Shown here: one piece after another, positions 35,957 through 46,156 of the stretch
Numbering within the stretch: position 1 is the stretch's first letter
Layout of the letters: every line of letters begins with the position of its first letter
Assembly (NCBI GenBank): GCA_021813585.1
Contig: JAKAJV010000121.1
Location: forward strand, 1-64,000
Direction: 5' to 3'
DNA from: Bacteroidota bacterium
GTDB lineage: Bacteria > Bacteroidota > Ignavibacteria > Ignavibacteriales > Ignavibacteriaceae
DNA: 64,000 nucleotides
Program-made: the position numbers and the translations under genes
Notes under the pieces: generated by a model
What the model saw: only the letters and a program-made list of their open reading frames with translations
What the model was told of the DNA's origin: nothing
The model's database searches: none

Positions 35957-37837
35957 TTAGTTCTTTAAATATACCAATAAAATAGAAATATCTGAAGGTG
36001 TTACCCCTGAGATTCTCGATGCTTGTCCTATGGAACGTGGTTTAACTCTATTTAGTTTTTCTCTCCCTTCTGTAGAAAGAGCCTTTAATATTAAATAATT
36101 AAATGTTAAAGGAATTTTTGTCGATTCGTATTTTTCTAAACGATCTACCATTTCGAATTGCCTTTTAATATAACCCTCGTATTTCAGTTCTATCTCTACC
36201 TGCTCAAGTGAGTCCTCATTAGCTAATAATTCTTTTACAATTTGATTATTTTTGATTCCATTTATATTTATTAATTCTTTTAGGGTAAGTTCAGGCCGTT
36301 TACATAATTTTGAGATCGATTCGGCCGAATCAATTTCGGTCAAATCTTTCTGCTTAAGAAATGAATTTATTTCTCTAGCGTGTAGTTTATAATTTTCGAA
36401 AAGCTCTTTACTAATATTAATTATCTTTTCTTTTTTTCTAACCTTTTCAAATAGATCATCAGGAATTAATCCCAATTGATGTCCATACGACATTAATCTT
36501 CTATCAGCATTGTTTTGCCTTAGCAACAGTCTATGCTCTGCTCTAGAAGTAAATATTCTGTAAGGTTCTTCGGTAGATTTTACAACCAGGTCGTCAATTA
36601 AAACGCCTATATATGCTTCACTTCTTTTTAATACAAAATCCGGTTTTCCCTGTATTTTACATGCAGCATTTATACCGGCTATAATTCCCTGCGCAGCAGC
36701 TTCTTCATATCCAGAAGTACCATTAATTTGTCCTGCAAAATATAATCCTTCAATGATTTTTGTTTCCAAGGTCAAATCAACTTGGTGGGGCGGAAAGAAA
36801 TCATATTCTACTGCGTAGCCAGGTCTAACCATTTCAACTTCTTCAAGACCTTTTATTTTATGCATAGCCTCAAGCTGTATTTCTGCTGGCAGCGATGAAG
36901 AAAATCCGTTCAAGTATATTTGATCACTATCCAGTCCTTCGGGTTCAAGAAAGAGTTGATGCTGTTTTTTATCAGCAAATCTAACTATTTTATCTTCAAT
37001 AGATGGGCAATATCGGGGCCCAATTCCTTTAATTCTACCTGTAAACATAGGTGATTCATTAAATCCTTTTTCAAGAATTTTATGTACTGCCTCGTCAGTA
37101 TGGGTAATATAACAACTTAGTTGAGGAAGATATGGGAATAAATCTTTATTAGTCTGATGAGAGAAAGGTTGCGGATTTTCATCGCCGGGCTGTTCCTCCA
37201 GGACAGACCAATTAATTGAAATTTTTTTTAGGCGAGGAGGAGTTCCGGTTTTCAGTCTGCTGTACTCAAAACCTAATTTTGCTAAGGATTGAGTAATGCC
37301 GAGTGCCGGCTTTTCTTCAAACCTTCCGCCAACCGTAGTTTTAAGCCCAGTATGCATCAGTCCGTTCAGAAAAGTTCCAGAAGAAAGAATCAATGCAGTG
37401 CATTTAATAAATTCACCTTCTTCTGTTTTAACGCCTAATATTTTTTTATTTTCAGAAATTACTTCGTTAACAGAAGCTTCAACTATTTCAAGATTAGGTG
37501 TATTGGAAACAACTCTTAGTGCTTCTTCTGAATATAGCTTTCTATCAGATTGACATCTCGGAGACCAAACTGCAGGTCCCTTAGACGTATTCAACATTCT
37601 AAATTGAATTCCAGTTCTGTCGGCAATTTTTCCCATCACTCCACCGAGTGCATCGATTTCTCTAACTAAATGTCCTTTAGCTGTTCCGCCAATTGCTGGA
37701 TTACAAGACATTCTGCCTATGGCATGTTTATCCATAGTAACTAAAGCCACAGAACAACCCATATTGGCACTAGCACAAGCGGCTTCTATTCCAGCATGTC
37801 CGCCGCCTATTACGATTATGTCATACAATCTGATCAT
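35957..37837 (-). CDS. mnmG: tRNA uridine-5-carboxymethylaminomethyl enzyme MnmG (GidA)
   Basis: 626-residue FAD protein that, with MnmE, modifies the wobble uridine of tRNAs. It starts at MIRLYDIIVIGGGHAGIEAA: I trimmed the longer frame (to 37891), because that extra 18-residue N-terminus is not part of the family and the parS site sits just upstream. The FAD motif, the GGTAKGHLVREIDALGG loop, and the C-terminal helical domain (RAEHRLLLRQNNADRRL) are present. Strikingly AT-rich: the sampled line 36361-36420 is 23% G+C. Confidence 0.96.
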   Translation of the reverse strand: MIRLYDIIVIGGGHAGIEAACASANMGCSVALVTMDKHAIGRMSCNPAIGGTAKGHLVREIDALGGVMGKIADRTGIQFRMLNTSKGPAVWSPRCQSDRKLYSEEALRVVSNTPNLEIVEASVNEVISENKKILGVKTEEGEFIKCTALILSSGTFLNGLMHTGLKTTVGGRFEEKPALGITQSLAKLGFEYSRLKTGTPPRLKKISINWSVLEEQPGDENPQPFSHQTNKDLFPYLPQLSCYITHTDEAVHKILEKGFNESPMFTGRIKGIGPRYCPSIEDKIVRFADKKQHQLFLEPEGLDSDQIYLNGFSSSLPAEIQLEAMHKIKGLEEVEMVRPGYAVEYDFFPPHQVDLTLETKIIEGLYFAGQINGTSGYEEAAAQGIIAGINAACKIQGKPDFVLKRSEAYIGVLIDDLVVKSTEEPYRIFTSRAEHRLLLRQNNADRRLMSYGHQLGLIPDDLFEKVRKKEKIINISKELFENYKLHAREINSFLKQKDLTEIDSAESISKLCKRPELTLKELININGIKNNQIVKELLANEDSLEQVEIELKYEGYIKRQFEMVDRLEKYESTKIPLTFNYLILKALSTEGREKLNRVKPRSIGQASRISGVTPSDISILLVYLKN

Positions 37838-37901
37838 AAAAAATATATTTCTGAAAACATTACTAAAAATATTAAATTTGAATAATAACATATAATCAAC
37901 C

Positions 37902-37915
37902 GTTTCACGTGGAAC
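37902..37915. promoter_or_regulatory. parS-like ParB binding site (1)
   Basis: GTTTCACGTGGAAC is the 14-base core of the classical parS (the strand-complement of the B. subtilis spo0J parS, TGTTCCACGTGAAACA). Flanks C/C give 14 of 16 matches. It lies 65 bases upstream of the mnmG start. Confidence 0.75.
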
Positions 37916-37960
37916 CCAACTCCCCTAAATAAATAATAAGCGGGCAGACTTATATTAAAA

Positions 37961-37974
37961 GTTTCACGTGGAAC
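37961..37974. promoter_or_regulatory. parS-like ParB binding site (2)
   Basis: The same 14-base core GTTTCACGTGGAAC, with a following A giving 15 of 16 matches to the canonical 16-mer. It sits 6 bases beyond the mnmE stop and 59 bases from the first site. Confidence 0.8.
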
Positions 37975-37979
37975 ATAAA

Positions 37980-39365
37980 TTACTTACCAATACAAAACTT
38001 AGAAAAAATATTATTCAGGATATCATCTGTTGTTACAACACCAATAATTTCGCCCAAACAATTTTCGGTATTTCTTAAGTCTACGGCTATAAATTCTCCA
38101 CTAAGTCTATTCTCAACAGATTCTTTTGCGTTTAATAAATATTTTTTTGCCTGAGTAAGTAAATTAAAATGACGAACATTTGATACAATAGCAGATTTTT
38201 CACTATAATTTGAATTTATCACTGTCTTTTCTTTCAATTTTTTTAACAAAATATCCATACCAAATCCTGTTAATGCTGAAATATGAACATCTGCAGCAAA
38301 GTTAGCTTTGTGGGGTATATCGACCTTATTTATAACAGAAATTACCTTTTCCTCATCAGTTAATTTTCCTATTTCATCTTTTAAGTCCTCGGCAATATTT
38401 TGTTCTACATCGTTTATAAAAAGTACAATATCAGCATTTTTAATAGCATTTTTACTTCTTATTATGCCTTCTTTTTCAATTAAATCTTCTGAAGTCCTTA
38501 TACCTGCTGTATCAAACAGCTTGAATAAAATTCCATCAATTGAAACTTCTTCTCTAATTACATCTCTTGTTGTGCCGGGAATATGACTTATTATTGCTCG
38601 CGATTCTTTTAATAAATAATTTAATATTGAAGATTTACCAACATTTGGCTTACCCACTAAAGCAACATTTACACCATCCTTAATAATTCTTCCAAAGGAA
38701 TAGGAATTTAAAAGTGAATCTATTTCTTTTTCAATAACTTCAATCCTTTTTAATAACCCAGAGTGACCAATAAATTCAATATTTTCCTCAGCAAAATCTA
38801 GCTCGAGTTCTACAAACGAAGAGGCATTAAGAAGCATCGAACGCAGCTCATCAACTTTCTTTGATAAAAATCCATCAAGCTGATTTCGGGCTCCTCTAAG
38901 AGAGGCTTCGGTTCTAGAGCTTATTACATCAGCAACGGCTTCAGCTTGTGCTAGGTCTATTTTATTATTTAAAAAAGCTCTCTTTGTAAACTCGCCTGGT
39001 TCTGCAAGTCTAATATTTTTGTTAAATTTTAATAATAATTCAATTATCTTTTGAGTAATTAAAATACTGCCGTGAGTACTTATTTCTATACTGTCTTCTC
39101 CAGTGTATGAATTTGGTTTTTTAAAGACGGATATCATAACATCGTCAATTAACAATCTGTCAAAATCATAAATTTTACCGTAATGAATTGTATGAGAAGG
39201 TACTTGGGAAATGGGCTTTTTTCCCTTAAAAATTGAATCTATTACTTCAAAGGATTTTGGTCCGCTAACTCTGATAACTGAAATTGCACCCGTTCCGGAA
39301 GGCGTAGCCAGGGCAACAATAGTGTCTTCTGAAAATGAGTTAAACTCATTAATTTTATGTAACAT
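37980..39365 (-). CDS. mnmE: tRNA modification GTPase MnmE (TrmE)
   Basis: 461-residue GTPase partner of MnmG. It starts MLHKINEFNSFSEDTIVALATP; I moved the start from the longer frame (39416) to this ATG. G-domain motifs are GKPNVGKSSILNYLL, DTAGIR and NKVD. The C-terminal Cys motif FCIGK, essential in the family, is intact. Sampled composition (line 38221-38280) is 27% G+C. A parS pair lies between it and mnmG. Confidence 0.96.
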   Translation of the reverse strand: MLHKINEFNSFSEDTIVALATPSGTGAISVIRVSGPKSFEVIDSIFKGKKPISQVPSHTIHYGKIYDFDRLLIDDVMISVFKKPNSYTGEDSIEISTHGSILITQKIIELLLKFNKNIRLAEPGEFTKRAFLNNKIDLAQAEAVADVISSRTEASLRGARNQLDGFLSKKVDELRSMLLNASSFVELELDFAEENIEFIGHSGLLKRIEVIEKEIDSLLNSYSFGRIIKDGVNVALVGKPNVGKSSILNYLLKESRAIISHIPGTTRDVIREEVSIDGILFKLFDTAGIRTSEDLIEKEGIIRSKNAIKNADIVLFINDVEQNIAEDLKDEIGKLTDEEKVISVINKVDIPHKANFAADVHISALTGFGMDILLKKLKEKTVINSNYSEKSAIVSNVRHFNLLTQAKKYLLNAKESVENRLSGEFIAVDLRNTENCLGEIIGVVTTDDILNNIFSKFCIGK

Positions 39366-39741
39366 AAAATTTATATTAAAGGTTGCAAAAATAAATAAAT
39401 AATATTCCAACCACAATCCCCTTTTAATTTACATGTTTTAATAATTATTAACGATAATTGCCTAGCGAGTTTGTGAATGAAAATAAAAATTTTAAATACT
39501 GACAAAATTTCTAAATAAATTGACAGACTTCTTTTTTATTTGATTATTCGACAATTTATACGCCATTATGGCAAGTGCTTTTATCAGTTTGCGGTTGCCT
39601 ATAATTTATTATATTAAAATAAGTTACGGGGATGTGTGTTGTTGGCATATTCCTTGAAGTCGAAATATTGTATAATTAATTAAAAAATTCTTTCTAACAA
39701 ATTTTATTTAGTAATAAAATACAAAAGAAGGAGATGATAAC
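39366..39741. other. Intergenic region mnmE / hsp20
   Basis: 376 bases between divergent genes (the mnmE start was trimmed to 39365). AT-rich, with no ORF, RNA gene or DnaA-box cluster found by eye. The 3' part holds the presumed hsp20 promoter. Confidence 0.4.
39642..39676 (+). promoter_or_regulatory. Candidate hsp20 promoter (type unresolved)
   Basis: The stretch contains TTGGCATATTCCTTGAA, which resembles a sigma-54 element (GG 10 bases from TTG, but the usual C after TTG is A), and CTTGAA followed 12 bases later by TATAAT, which partly resembles a heat-shock or vegetative promoter. No CIRCE element was found. I cannot decide between them. Confidence 0.25.
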
Positions 39742-40203
39742 ATGGCAATAGTAAGATGGAATCCAGCTAGGGAGTTGTTAAACGTTGAACGTGAATTCAA
39801 CAAACTCTTTAATACTTTTTCAAGCCGATTTGGTTTTGCAGAAAGCGAAGATGACAGAGGATATGAAAACGCAGTGTGGATGCCTTTAACAGATGTTTCG
39901 GAAGACAATGATAATTTCATTTTAAAACTTGATCTACCAGGAGTAGCTAAAGAAGATGTTAAGATTTCATATTCGAATGGGCAATTGAATATTAGCGGTG
40001 AGCGCAAGCAAGAAAAAGAAACCAAAGAATCTAAGTTTCACAGAGTTGAAAGAATTTACGGGAAATATTTTAGATCGTTCACTCTTTCGTCAAAAATTAA
40101 AGAGGATAAGATTGACGCAGAATTTAGTAACGGCCAATTGATAATAACTGTTCCTAAAGCTGAAGAGGCGAAACCTAAAGAAATTGCTATCAAGGTAAAA
40201 TAA
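39742..40203 (+). CDS. Small heat-shock protein Hsp20
   Basis: 153-residue alpha-crystallin-family holdase that binds unfolding proteins. The N-terminal arm (MAIVRWNPARELLNVEREFN) is followed by the crystallin domain (~40-145) with WMPLTDVSE and KLDLPGVAKEDVKISY, and the C-terminal strand pattern LIITVPK and an I-x-I-like tail (IAIKV). A strong AAGGAGATGATAAC site precedes ATG. First gene of a chaperone cluster hsp20, dnaJ-like, htpG, clpB, with a strong terminator directly after it. Confidence 0.93.
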   Translation: MAIVRWNPARELLNVEREFNKLFNTFSSRFGFAESEDDRGYENAVWMPLTDVSEDNDNFILKLDLPGVAKEDVKISYSNGQLNISGERKQEKETKESKFHRVERIYGKYFRSFTLSSKIKEDKIDAEFSNGQLIITVPKAEEAKPKEIAIKVK

Positions 40204-40235
40204 TTTCTTTAGCCAAGATTAACATAAATAATTAT

Positions 40236-40279
40236 GAAAAGGGTAGCTTTTTAAGTTATCCTTTTCGTTTATTTTTTTT
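40236..40279 (+). terminator. Rho-independent terminator after hsp20
   Basis: Stem GAAAAGGGTAGC / GTTATCCTTTTC (12 pairs allowing G-U; 40236-40247 with 40255-40266), seven-base loop, then a T-rich tract (T8 at 40272-40279). It separates hsp20 from the dnaJ-like gene. Confidence 0.85.
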
Positions 40280-40313
40280 GATATTTTGTCTTCTAAAAGG
40301 ATCTTTAATCTAA

Positions 40314-41258
40314 ATGGAATATAAAGATTATTATAAAATACTTGGGGTTAGTAAGGACGCTACTACCGAGGAAATTAAAAAGTCTTACCGTAAGCTGGCA
40401 ATGAAATACCACCCTGACCGTAACCCGGGAGATAAAACAGCCGAGGAAAAATTTAAAGAAATAACTGAAGCCAACGAAGTTTTAAGCGATCCAGAAAAAC
40501 GTAAGAAGTATGACCAATTAGGTTCAAACTGGAAGCAGTATCAGTATGCTAACGCCAACGGTATGAATGATATCTTTTCTCAGTATAGCGGAGGAAAGCA
40601 GAGAAGTACATATAACTTTGAAGGAAACCTGGGCGACATTTGGGGAAATATCGGAGGCTTTTCAGACTTCTTTGAGAGCTTTTTCGGCGGAGCGCGTTCT
40701 GGCAGACAAAGAACTTCTAATCCGTTTTCTGCAGCTACTAAAGGAGCTGATTATGAAGCAAACCTTAACTTAACTCTTGAAGAAGCATATAACGGTGTAC
40801 AAAAACAATTTACAATTAACGGAAAAACAATAAAAGTGAATATAGAGCCAGGCACTAGAGCCGGTAAAAGACTTAGACTGCGGAGTATGGGAGCTCAGGG
40901 TAAATTCGGTGGAGAAAAAGGCGATTTATTCTTAAACATTCATGTTATCAACCACCCTTTCTTTGAGGTTAAGGATGATGATTTATACTACAACCTTGAT
41001 GTTGATTTGTATACGGCAGTATTAGGTGGAAATATTCAAATAAAGACGCTCGACAACAAAAAAATTAATATTGTAATTCCAAAAGAAACAGAAAACGGCA
41101 AGTTATTAAAACTTAAAAAAATGGGTTTGCCAAAAGATGGCAATTTAAATGAAAAAGGTGATTTATACGTTAGAGTATTAATACAGATCCCTAAGAAGCT
41201 TTCAAAGGAGGAAAGAAAATTATTTGAAACTCTAGCTGCTCTAAGGGATAAAAAATAA
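40314..41258 (+). CDS. DnaJ-class co-chaperone of CbpA type
   Basis: 314 residues. The N-terminal J domain (1-70) carries H33-P34-D35 in YHPDRNPGD, followed by a Gly/Phe-rich linker ([18 protein letters not shown]) and the substrate-binding C-terminal beta domain. There is no CxxCxGxG zinc finger, so it is CbpA/DjlA-type rather than DnaJ itself. It stimulates Hsp70 ATPase and delivers clients. ATG 40314 follows AAAAGGATCT. It starts 35 bases after the hsp20 terminator and is followed by htpG. Confidence 0.9.
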   Translation: MEYKDYYKILGVSKDATTEEIKKSYRKLAMKYHPDRNPGDKTAEEKFKEITEANEVLSDPEKRKKYDQLGSNWKQYQYANANGMNDIFSQYSGGKQRSTYNFEGNLGDIWGNIGGFSDFFESFFGGARSGRQRTSNPFSAATKGADYEANLNLTLEEAYNGVQKQFTINGKTIKVNIEPGTRAGKRLRLRSMGAQGKFGGEKGDLFLNIHVINHPFFEVKDDDLYYNLDVDLYTAVLGGNIQIKTLDNKKINIVIPKETENGKLLKLKKMGLPKDGNLNEKGDLYVRVLIQIPKKLSKEERKLFETLAALRDKK

Positions 41259-41303
41259 AACACATTTGAGATCTTTACAAAATAAATTTACGGAGTTAAC
41301 TAG

Positions 41304-43232
41304 ATGAGTGAAAAAACTGCAACTAAACAAAATGAAATACAAGCCGAAAAACATGAATTTAAAGCTGAAGTAAGACAGCTTCTCGATATTCTTGTTCATT
41401 CATTATATACAAGCAGAGAAATTTTTCTTAGGGAACTAATTTCGAATGCATCTGATGCGCTAGATAAAATAAGATTTGAATCCACAAAAGGAACTGAGAT
41501 TACAGATAACGATTTACCACTTGAAATAAAAATTGATTTTGACGAAAAGAAAAAAATTATTGCTGTCTCGGATACCGGCATCGGTATGACCAAAGAAGAA
41601 TTAATGGCGAACATCGGAACAATAGCAAAGTCAGGTTCGGCTGAATTTTTAAAACAGTTAAAGGAAAATAAATCCGATGCCAACAACATAATCGGAAAAT
41701 TCGGGGTCGGGTTTTATTCCGTATTTATGGTTGCAGAAGAGGTTGTTATTAAAACCAAGTCGTACAAAAAAGATGAACCGGCTGTCGAATGGAGGTCTAA
41801 TGGCTTGGGTGATTATGAGATATCTCAATTAAAAGAGGACATAAAGCGAGGCTCTACAATTGAAATTCATCTTAAAGAGGACGCTGAAGAATTTGCTCAA
41901 AAATATAGATTGGAAAACACAATTAAGAAGCATTCGAACTTTATTTCTTTCCCCATATACTTAGAAAAGGAAAAAGTCAACACGATTGCTGCGCTGTGGA
42001 GAGAACCGAAATCATCAATTAAAAAAGAACAATACAATGAGTTTTATAAATTTTTAACCTTTGATTCCGATGAGCCTGCCGACGTTATTCATGTTTCAAT
42101 AGATGCGCCGATACAATTTAATTCCTTGCTTTTTATTCCTAAAAAGAACTTCGATTTCTTTGGGTATAACCGGGAAGACTATGGCTTGGACCTTTATGTA
42201 AGAAGAGTTTTAATTCAACATAAGAATAAGGAACTGTTGCCCGAATACCTAGGGTTTGTAAAAGGTGTGGTAGATTCCGAAGATTTGCCGCTCAATATCT
42301 CGAGAGAAACTTTGCAGGAAAATATTATCTTCACTAAGATTGCTCAAAATATTACCGGCCAAATCCTATCATATCTAATTAAAAAAGCGAAGGACGAGCC
42401 GGAAAAATATGCCGAGTTCTGGAAAGAACACTCCAGGATTTTTAAACTAGGTTATTCCGATTTTACAAACCTGGAAAAATTTAATCTGCTTCTTAGATTC
42501 AATTCTTCGAATTGTGAAAGCGCAGAAAAACTTATTTCACTGGAAGAATATGTTTCGAGATTCAAAGACGGGCAGAAAGAAATTTATTATGCCTTCGGAA
42601 GCAGCCGCGATGCAATCGACCAGGATCCACATCTGGAAATATTTAAGAACAAGGGACTCGAAGTCCTTTATCTCTATGATCCGATCGACGAATTTGTATT
42701 AAGCTCAATTAGAAAATTCAAAGACTATGAATTTAAATCCGTCGACACAGTCGATCTAAAGAGCGTGGATAAATTTAAGGATGCGGAAAACAAACAAGCG
42801 GAGAATGAAAAGCTGAGCAAGGACGACGAAAAACATTTCGATAGTCTGTTATCGAAAATAAAAGACATACTGGGAGACCGGGTGGTGGATGTTAAAGAAT
42901 CGAAACGGCTGACCGGAAGCCCCGCGCTACTGGTTAATCCTGATGATTCTATGTCGTCGACAATGCAGAAGATATTAAGATTAACTAACAAAGAACTGGA
43001 AATTCAGAAAAAAGTGTTTGAGGTGAATAAGGACAGTAAATTAATCCGCAACTTGTTAAAAATATTTAAAACGGATTCAAACGATGAGTATATCAAAAAC
43101 GTCGTCGAAGAATTATTCGAGTCTGCACTGCTTTTGGACGGAAGCTTAACGGACCCGCACAGGCTAGTTACAAGGCTAAATAAAATGCTTGAACAATCTA
43201 GCGACTGGTATACGGAAATAAAGAAAATGTAA
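41304..43232 (+). CDS. htpG: Hsp90-family chaperone HtpG
   Basis: 642-residue ATP-dependent chaperone. The N-terminal GHKL ATPase motif is LRELISNASDALDKIR (Asn/Asp residues) with VSDTGIGMTKEEL and GKFGVGFYSVFM; the middle domain has NISRETLQ and the C-terminal dimer domain follows. The length fits bacterial HtpG. G+C rises along the gene (about 30% in line 41461-41520, 55% in line 42901-42960). Confidence 0.96.
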   Translation: MSEKTATKQNEIQAEKHEFKAEVRQLLDILVHSLYTSREIFLRELISNASDALDKIRFESTKGTEITDNDLPLEIKIDFDEKKKIIAVSDTGIGMTKEELMANIGTIAKSGSAEFLKQLKENKSDANNIIGKFGVGFYSVFMVAEEVVIKTKSYKKDEPAVEWRSNGLGDYEISQLKEDIKRGSTIEIHLKEDAEEFAQKYRLENTIKKHSNFISFPIYLEKEKVNTIAALWREPKSSIKKEQYNEFYKFLTFDSDEPADVIHVSIDAPIQFNSLLFIPKKNFDFFGYNREDYGLDLYVRRVLIQHKNKELLPEYLGFVKGVVDSEDLPLNISRETLQENIIFTKIAQNITGQILSYLIKKAKDEPEKYAEFWKEHSRIFKLGYSDFTNLEKFNLLLRFNSSNCESAEKLISLEEYVSRFKDGQKEIYYAFGSSRDAIDQDPHLEIFKNKGLEVLYLYDPIDEFVLSSIRKFKDYEFKSVDTVDLKSVDKFKDAENKQAENEKLSKDDEKHFDSLLSKIKDILGDRVVDVKESKRLTGSPALLVNPDDSMSSTMQKILRLTNKELEIQKKVFEVNKDSKLIRNLLKIFKTDSNDEYIKNVVEELFESALLLDGSLTDPHRLVTRLNKMLEQSSDWYTEIKKM

Positions 43233-43301
43233 AACGCTGCGCTTATTATAATGACAAAGATAATGAAAGTAAGATTTAGTAATAAAAGGATGTGAACTTT
43301 T

Positions 43302-45926
43302 ATGGCATTTAACTTTAGCAGATTAACGGTAAAGGCTCAGGATGCGGTACAGAGCGCACTGGAGATAGCGCAAAGCTACAACAATCAAATTCTAGAGCCC
43401 GAACATTTATTAGCCGCACTAATTCAGGAAAGCGGAAATATTGCCGATACGATTCTTCAAAAGACCGGCGGCAATGTAAACAGGCTTAAGCTTAAGACGA
43501 ATGAGCTTCTTGAGCACCTTCCCAAAATAAGTACGGCCGGAGGCATTGGAAATCAGCAGATGTCTAACCAAACTGCAAAGTTGTTCGATGCTGCCGCAGA
43601 AGAAGCGCGCAATCTAAAGGATGAGTATGTTGCAACAGAACATCTTCTGCTCGCTCTTACTGCTCTTGATAGCAAAGCCGGACAGCTGTTAAGGGATAAC
43701 GGCATTTCGCACGATGCGGTTTTGACTGCGCTAAAAGATGTCCGTGGAAGTCAGAGAGTAACTACTCAAAATCCGGAGGATACATACCAGGCTTTAGCTA
43801 AGTTCGGCAGAGATTTAAATGAGCTTGCACGGGCAGGCAAGCTCGATCCCGTAATCGGAAGAGATTATGAAATACGCAGGGTGTTGCAGGTGCTTTCCAG
43901 AAGGACAAAGAATAATCCTGTTTTAATAGGCGAGCCGGGCGTAGGTAAAACGGCTATTGCAGAAGGTATAGCACATAGAATAATTGCAGGCGATGTTCCG
44001 GAGAATTTAAAAACCAAAAGGATTGTTGCTCTGGATATGGGGGCACTAATAGCCGGCACACAATTCCGTGGTCAGTTTGAAGAGCGAATGAAAGCGGTCT
44101 TAAAAGAAGTCCAGGATTCCAACGGCGAAATAATTCTGTTTATAGATGAGCTTCACACACTTGTCGGCGCCGGGTCTGTACAAGGTTCAATGGATGCGGC
44201 TAACATACTTAAGCCGGCTCTTGCACGCGGAGAGCTTCATGCAATAGGCGCCACTACTCTTGATGAATATAAAAAGCATATCGAGAAAGATGCTGCACTA
44301 GAGAGAAGGTTTCAGCCGGTTTTGGTAAGCGAGCCCTCGGAAGAAGATACCATCTCAATTCTCCGGGGATTGAAAGAGCGATACGAAGTTCACCACGGAG
44401 TAAGGATTACCGACGGGGCTATAGTTGCGGCCGCTCAGCTTTCAAATAGATATATAACCGATAGGTTCTTGCCGGATAAAGCTATCGATCTGATTGACGA
44501 AGCGGCATCCAAAATAAGAATTGAAATCGATTCTATGCCGGAAGAATTGGATTCGATAGAAAGAAAAATAAAGCAGCTGGAAATTGAACGGGAAGCTTTA
44601 ATGAGAGAAAAAGACGAGGCTTCTGCAAGGCGGCTGGATGAGCTTAAGCTGGAGCTTAGCCAGTTGATCGAGGAAAGAAATAAAATTAAATTGCACTGGG
44701 GGCTTGAGAAAGAAAAGATTCAGAAAATCCGCTTGATGAAAAGCGAAATTGAAAATGCAAAATCCTTGGCGGAAAAATTCGAGCGAGAAGGCGATTTGGG
44801 AAAAGTTGCCGAATTAAGATACGGCAAAATAGTCAGCCTTGAAAAACAGCTTAAGGAAGAAAGCTTGCGCTTTGCAGAAATCCAGAAGGATCAGAAAATG
44901 CTGAAGGAGGAAGTTGATTCGGAAGACATAGCCGAGATAGTTTCCAAGTGGACAGGCATACCGGTGCAAAAAATGCTGGAGAGCGAAAGGAGTAAGCTGC
45001 TAAGGCTGGAGGATGAGCTTCACAAACGTATAGTGGGGCAGGACGAAGCGGTGTATGCGGTTGCAAATGCAATAAGACGCTCCCGCACCGGGCTTCAGGA
45101 TGTTAACCGTCCGCTTGGTTCGTTTATTTTTCTCGGTACTACTGGCGTTGGTAAAACGGAACTAGCGCGCGCACTTGCTGAGTTTCTATTCGACGATGAA
45201 CATGCAATGATTAGAATTGATATGTCTGAGTACATGGAAAAGTTTTCTGTATCCAGACTAATCGGTGCACCTCCCGGTTACGTGGGATATGAAGAAGGCG
45301 GGCAGTTAACAGAAGCGGTAAGAAGAAGGCCGTATTCAGTTGTCCTTCTAGATGAAATTGAAAAAGCTCACCCCGACGTCTTTAATGTTCTTCTCCAAGT
45401 GCTGGATGACGGAAGGCTGACCGATAACCAGGGTAGAACCGTTAATTTTAAGAACACGATTATTATTATGACCTCCAACATCGGCTCTCACTTAATTCAG
45501 GAAAAATTGGAGCAGGCAGGTGAGAGTGAAATAGAAAATGTCTTCGGGGAACTGAGGTATCAGCTTACCGATCTTTTAAGAAAAACTATTCGGCCCGAGT
45601 TCCTTAATAGAATTGATGAGATAGTTTTATTCAAGCCTTTAACCCGTGAAGAGATAAGAAAGATCGTGGACATCCAGATTCAGAATGTTCAGAAGATGCT
45701 GAGCGGTAAGGAAATAGTTCTTGATGTTGACGGCGAAGCAAAAGACTGGCTGACCAGGCTTGGTTACGATGTTACTTACGGTGCAAGACCTTTGAAGCGG
45801 ACTATTCAAAGGCACCTGACAAACCCTTTGTCCCAGGAACTGCTTGCCGGAAAGTTTGCAGATGGGGACAAGATTAAAGTCAGCCTTGGTTTTAAAGGCC
45901 AGCTGGAATTTAAAAAAGAATATTAA
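43302..45926 (+). CDS. clpB: ATP-dependent disaggregase ClpB
   Basis: 874-residue Hsp104-type disaggregase that works with DnaK/DnaJ and sHsps to resolubilise aggregates. Order: Clp-N repeats (1-145), AAA+1 with Walker [12 protein letters not shown] (~210), a long coiled middle domain (~405-530), AAA+2 with Walker [12 protein letters not shown] (~610), and the C-terminal D2-small domain. The middle domain distinguishes it from ClpA/ClpC. Good context with the upstream small HSP and co-chaperone. A palindromic repeat element lies 7 bases beyond the stop. Confidence 0.96.
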   Translation: MAFNFSRLTVKAQDAVQSALEIAQSYNNQILEPEHLLAALIQESGNIADTILQKTGGNVNRLKLKTNELLEHLPKISTAGGIGNQQMSNQTAKLFDAAAEEARNLKDEYVATEHLLLALTALDSKAGQLLRDNGISHDAVLTALKDVRGSQRVTTQNPEDTYQALAKFGRDLNELARAGKLDPVIGRDYEIRRVLQVLSRRTKNNPVLIGEPGVGKTAIAEGIAHRIIAGDVPENLKTKRIVALDMGALIAGTQFRGQFEERMKAVLKEVQDSNGEIILFIDELHTLVGAGSVQGSMDAANILKPALARGELHAIGATTLDEYKKHIEKDAALERRFQPVLVSEPSEEDTISILRGLKERYEVHHGVRITDGAIVAAAQLSNRYITDRFLPDKAIDLIDEAASKIRIEIDSMPEELDSIERKIKQLEIEREALMREKDEASARRLDELKLELSQLIEERNKIKLHWGLEKEKIQKIRLMKSEIENAKSLAEKFEREGDLGKVAELRYGKIVSLEKQLKEESLRFAEIQKDQKMLKEEVDSEDIAEIVSKWTGIPVQKMLESERSKLLRLEDELHKRIVGQDEAVYAVANAIRRSRTGLQDVNRPLGSFIFLGTTGVGKTELARALAEFLFDDEHAMIRIDMSEYMEKFSVSRLIGAPPGYVGYEEGGQLTEAVRRRPYSVVLLDEIEKAHPDVFNVLLQVLDDGRLTDNQGRTVNFKNTIIIMTSNIGSHLIQEKLEQAGESEIENVFGELRYQLTDLLRKTIRPEFLNRIDEIVLFKPLTREEIRKIVDIQIQNVQKMLSGKEIVLDVDGEAKDWLTRLGYDVTYGARPLKRTIQRHLTNPLSQELLAGKFADGDKIKVSLGFKGQLEFKKEY

Positions 45927-45932
45927 TAACAC

Positions 45933-46058
45933 ACCTTACGCAAACATTACTCATTGGAGTAATGGAATGTTGTTCGAAGGACTCCTCGGAGGAATATTGG
46001 AGTATATTGGTCAATTCCATTACTCCAACACTCCATTACTCCAGGGATTGCGTAAGGT
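45933..46058. mobile_element. 126-bp palindromic MITE-like element (TTACGCAAA ends)
   Basis: Perfect 11-base terminal inverted repeats ACCTTACGCAA (45933-45943) and TTGCGTAAGGT (46048-46058). A second, nested pair is TTGGAGTAATGGAAT (45954-45968) and its complement ATTCCATTACTCCAA (46014-46028). No ORF. It can fold into a long hairpin and may terminate clpB or pause transcription. An element with the same ends is at 60345-60489. Confidence 0.7.
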
Positions 46059-46156
46059 AACTTAATAAAATTAAAGCAGCGTAGAATTTTTAATCCGGGC
46101 AAATTTTGCTTCAATAATTAATTTTTAGTTCTGCGCTCTAAAAAATATTGTATCTA

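Noticed and set aside
39366-39741. Replication origin (oriC) in the mnmE/hsp20 spacer
   Set aside because: Despite nearby parS sites, no cluster of TTATCCACA-type DnaA boxes is visible and dnaA is absent.
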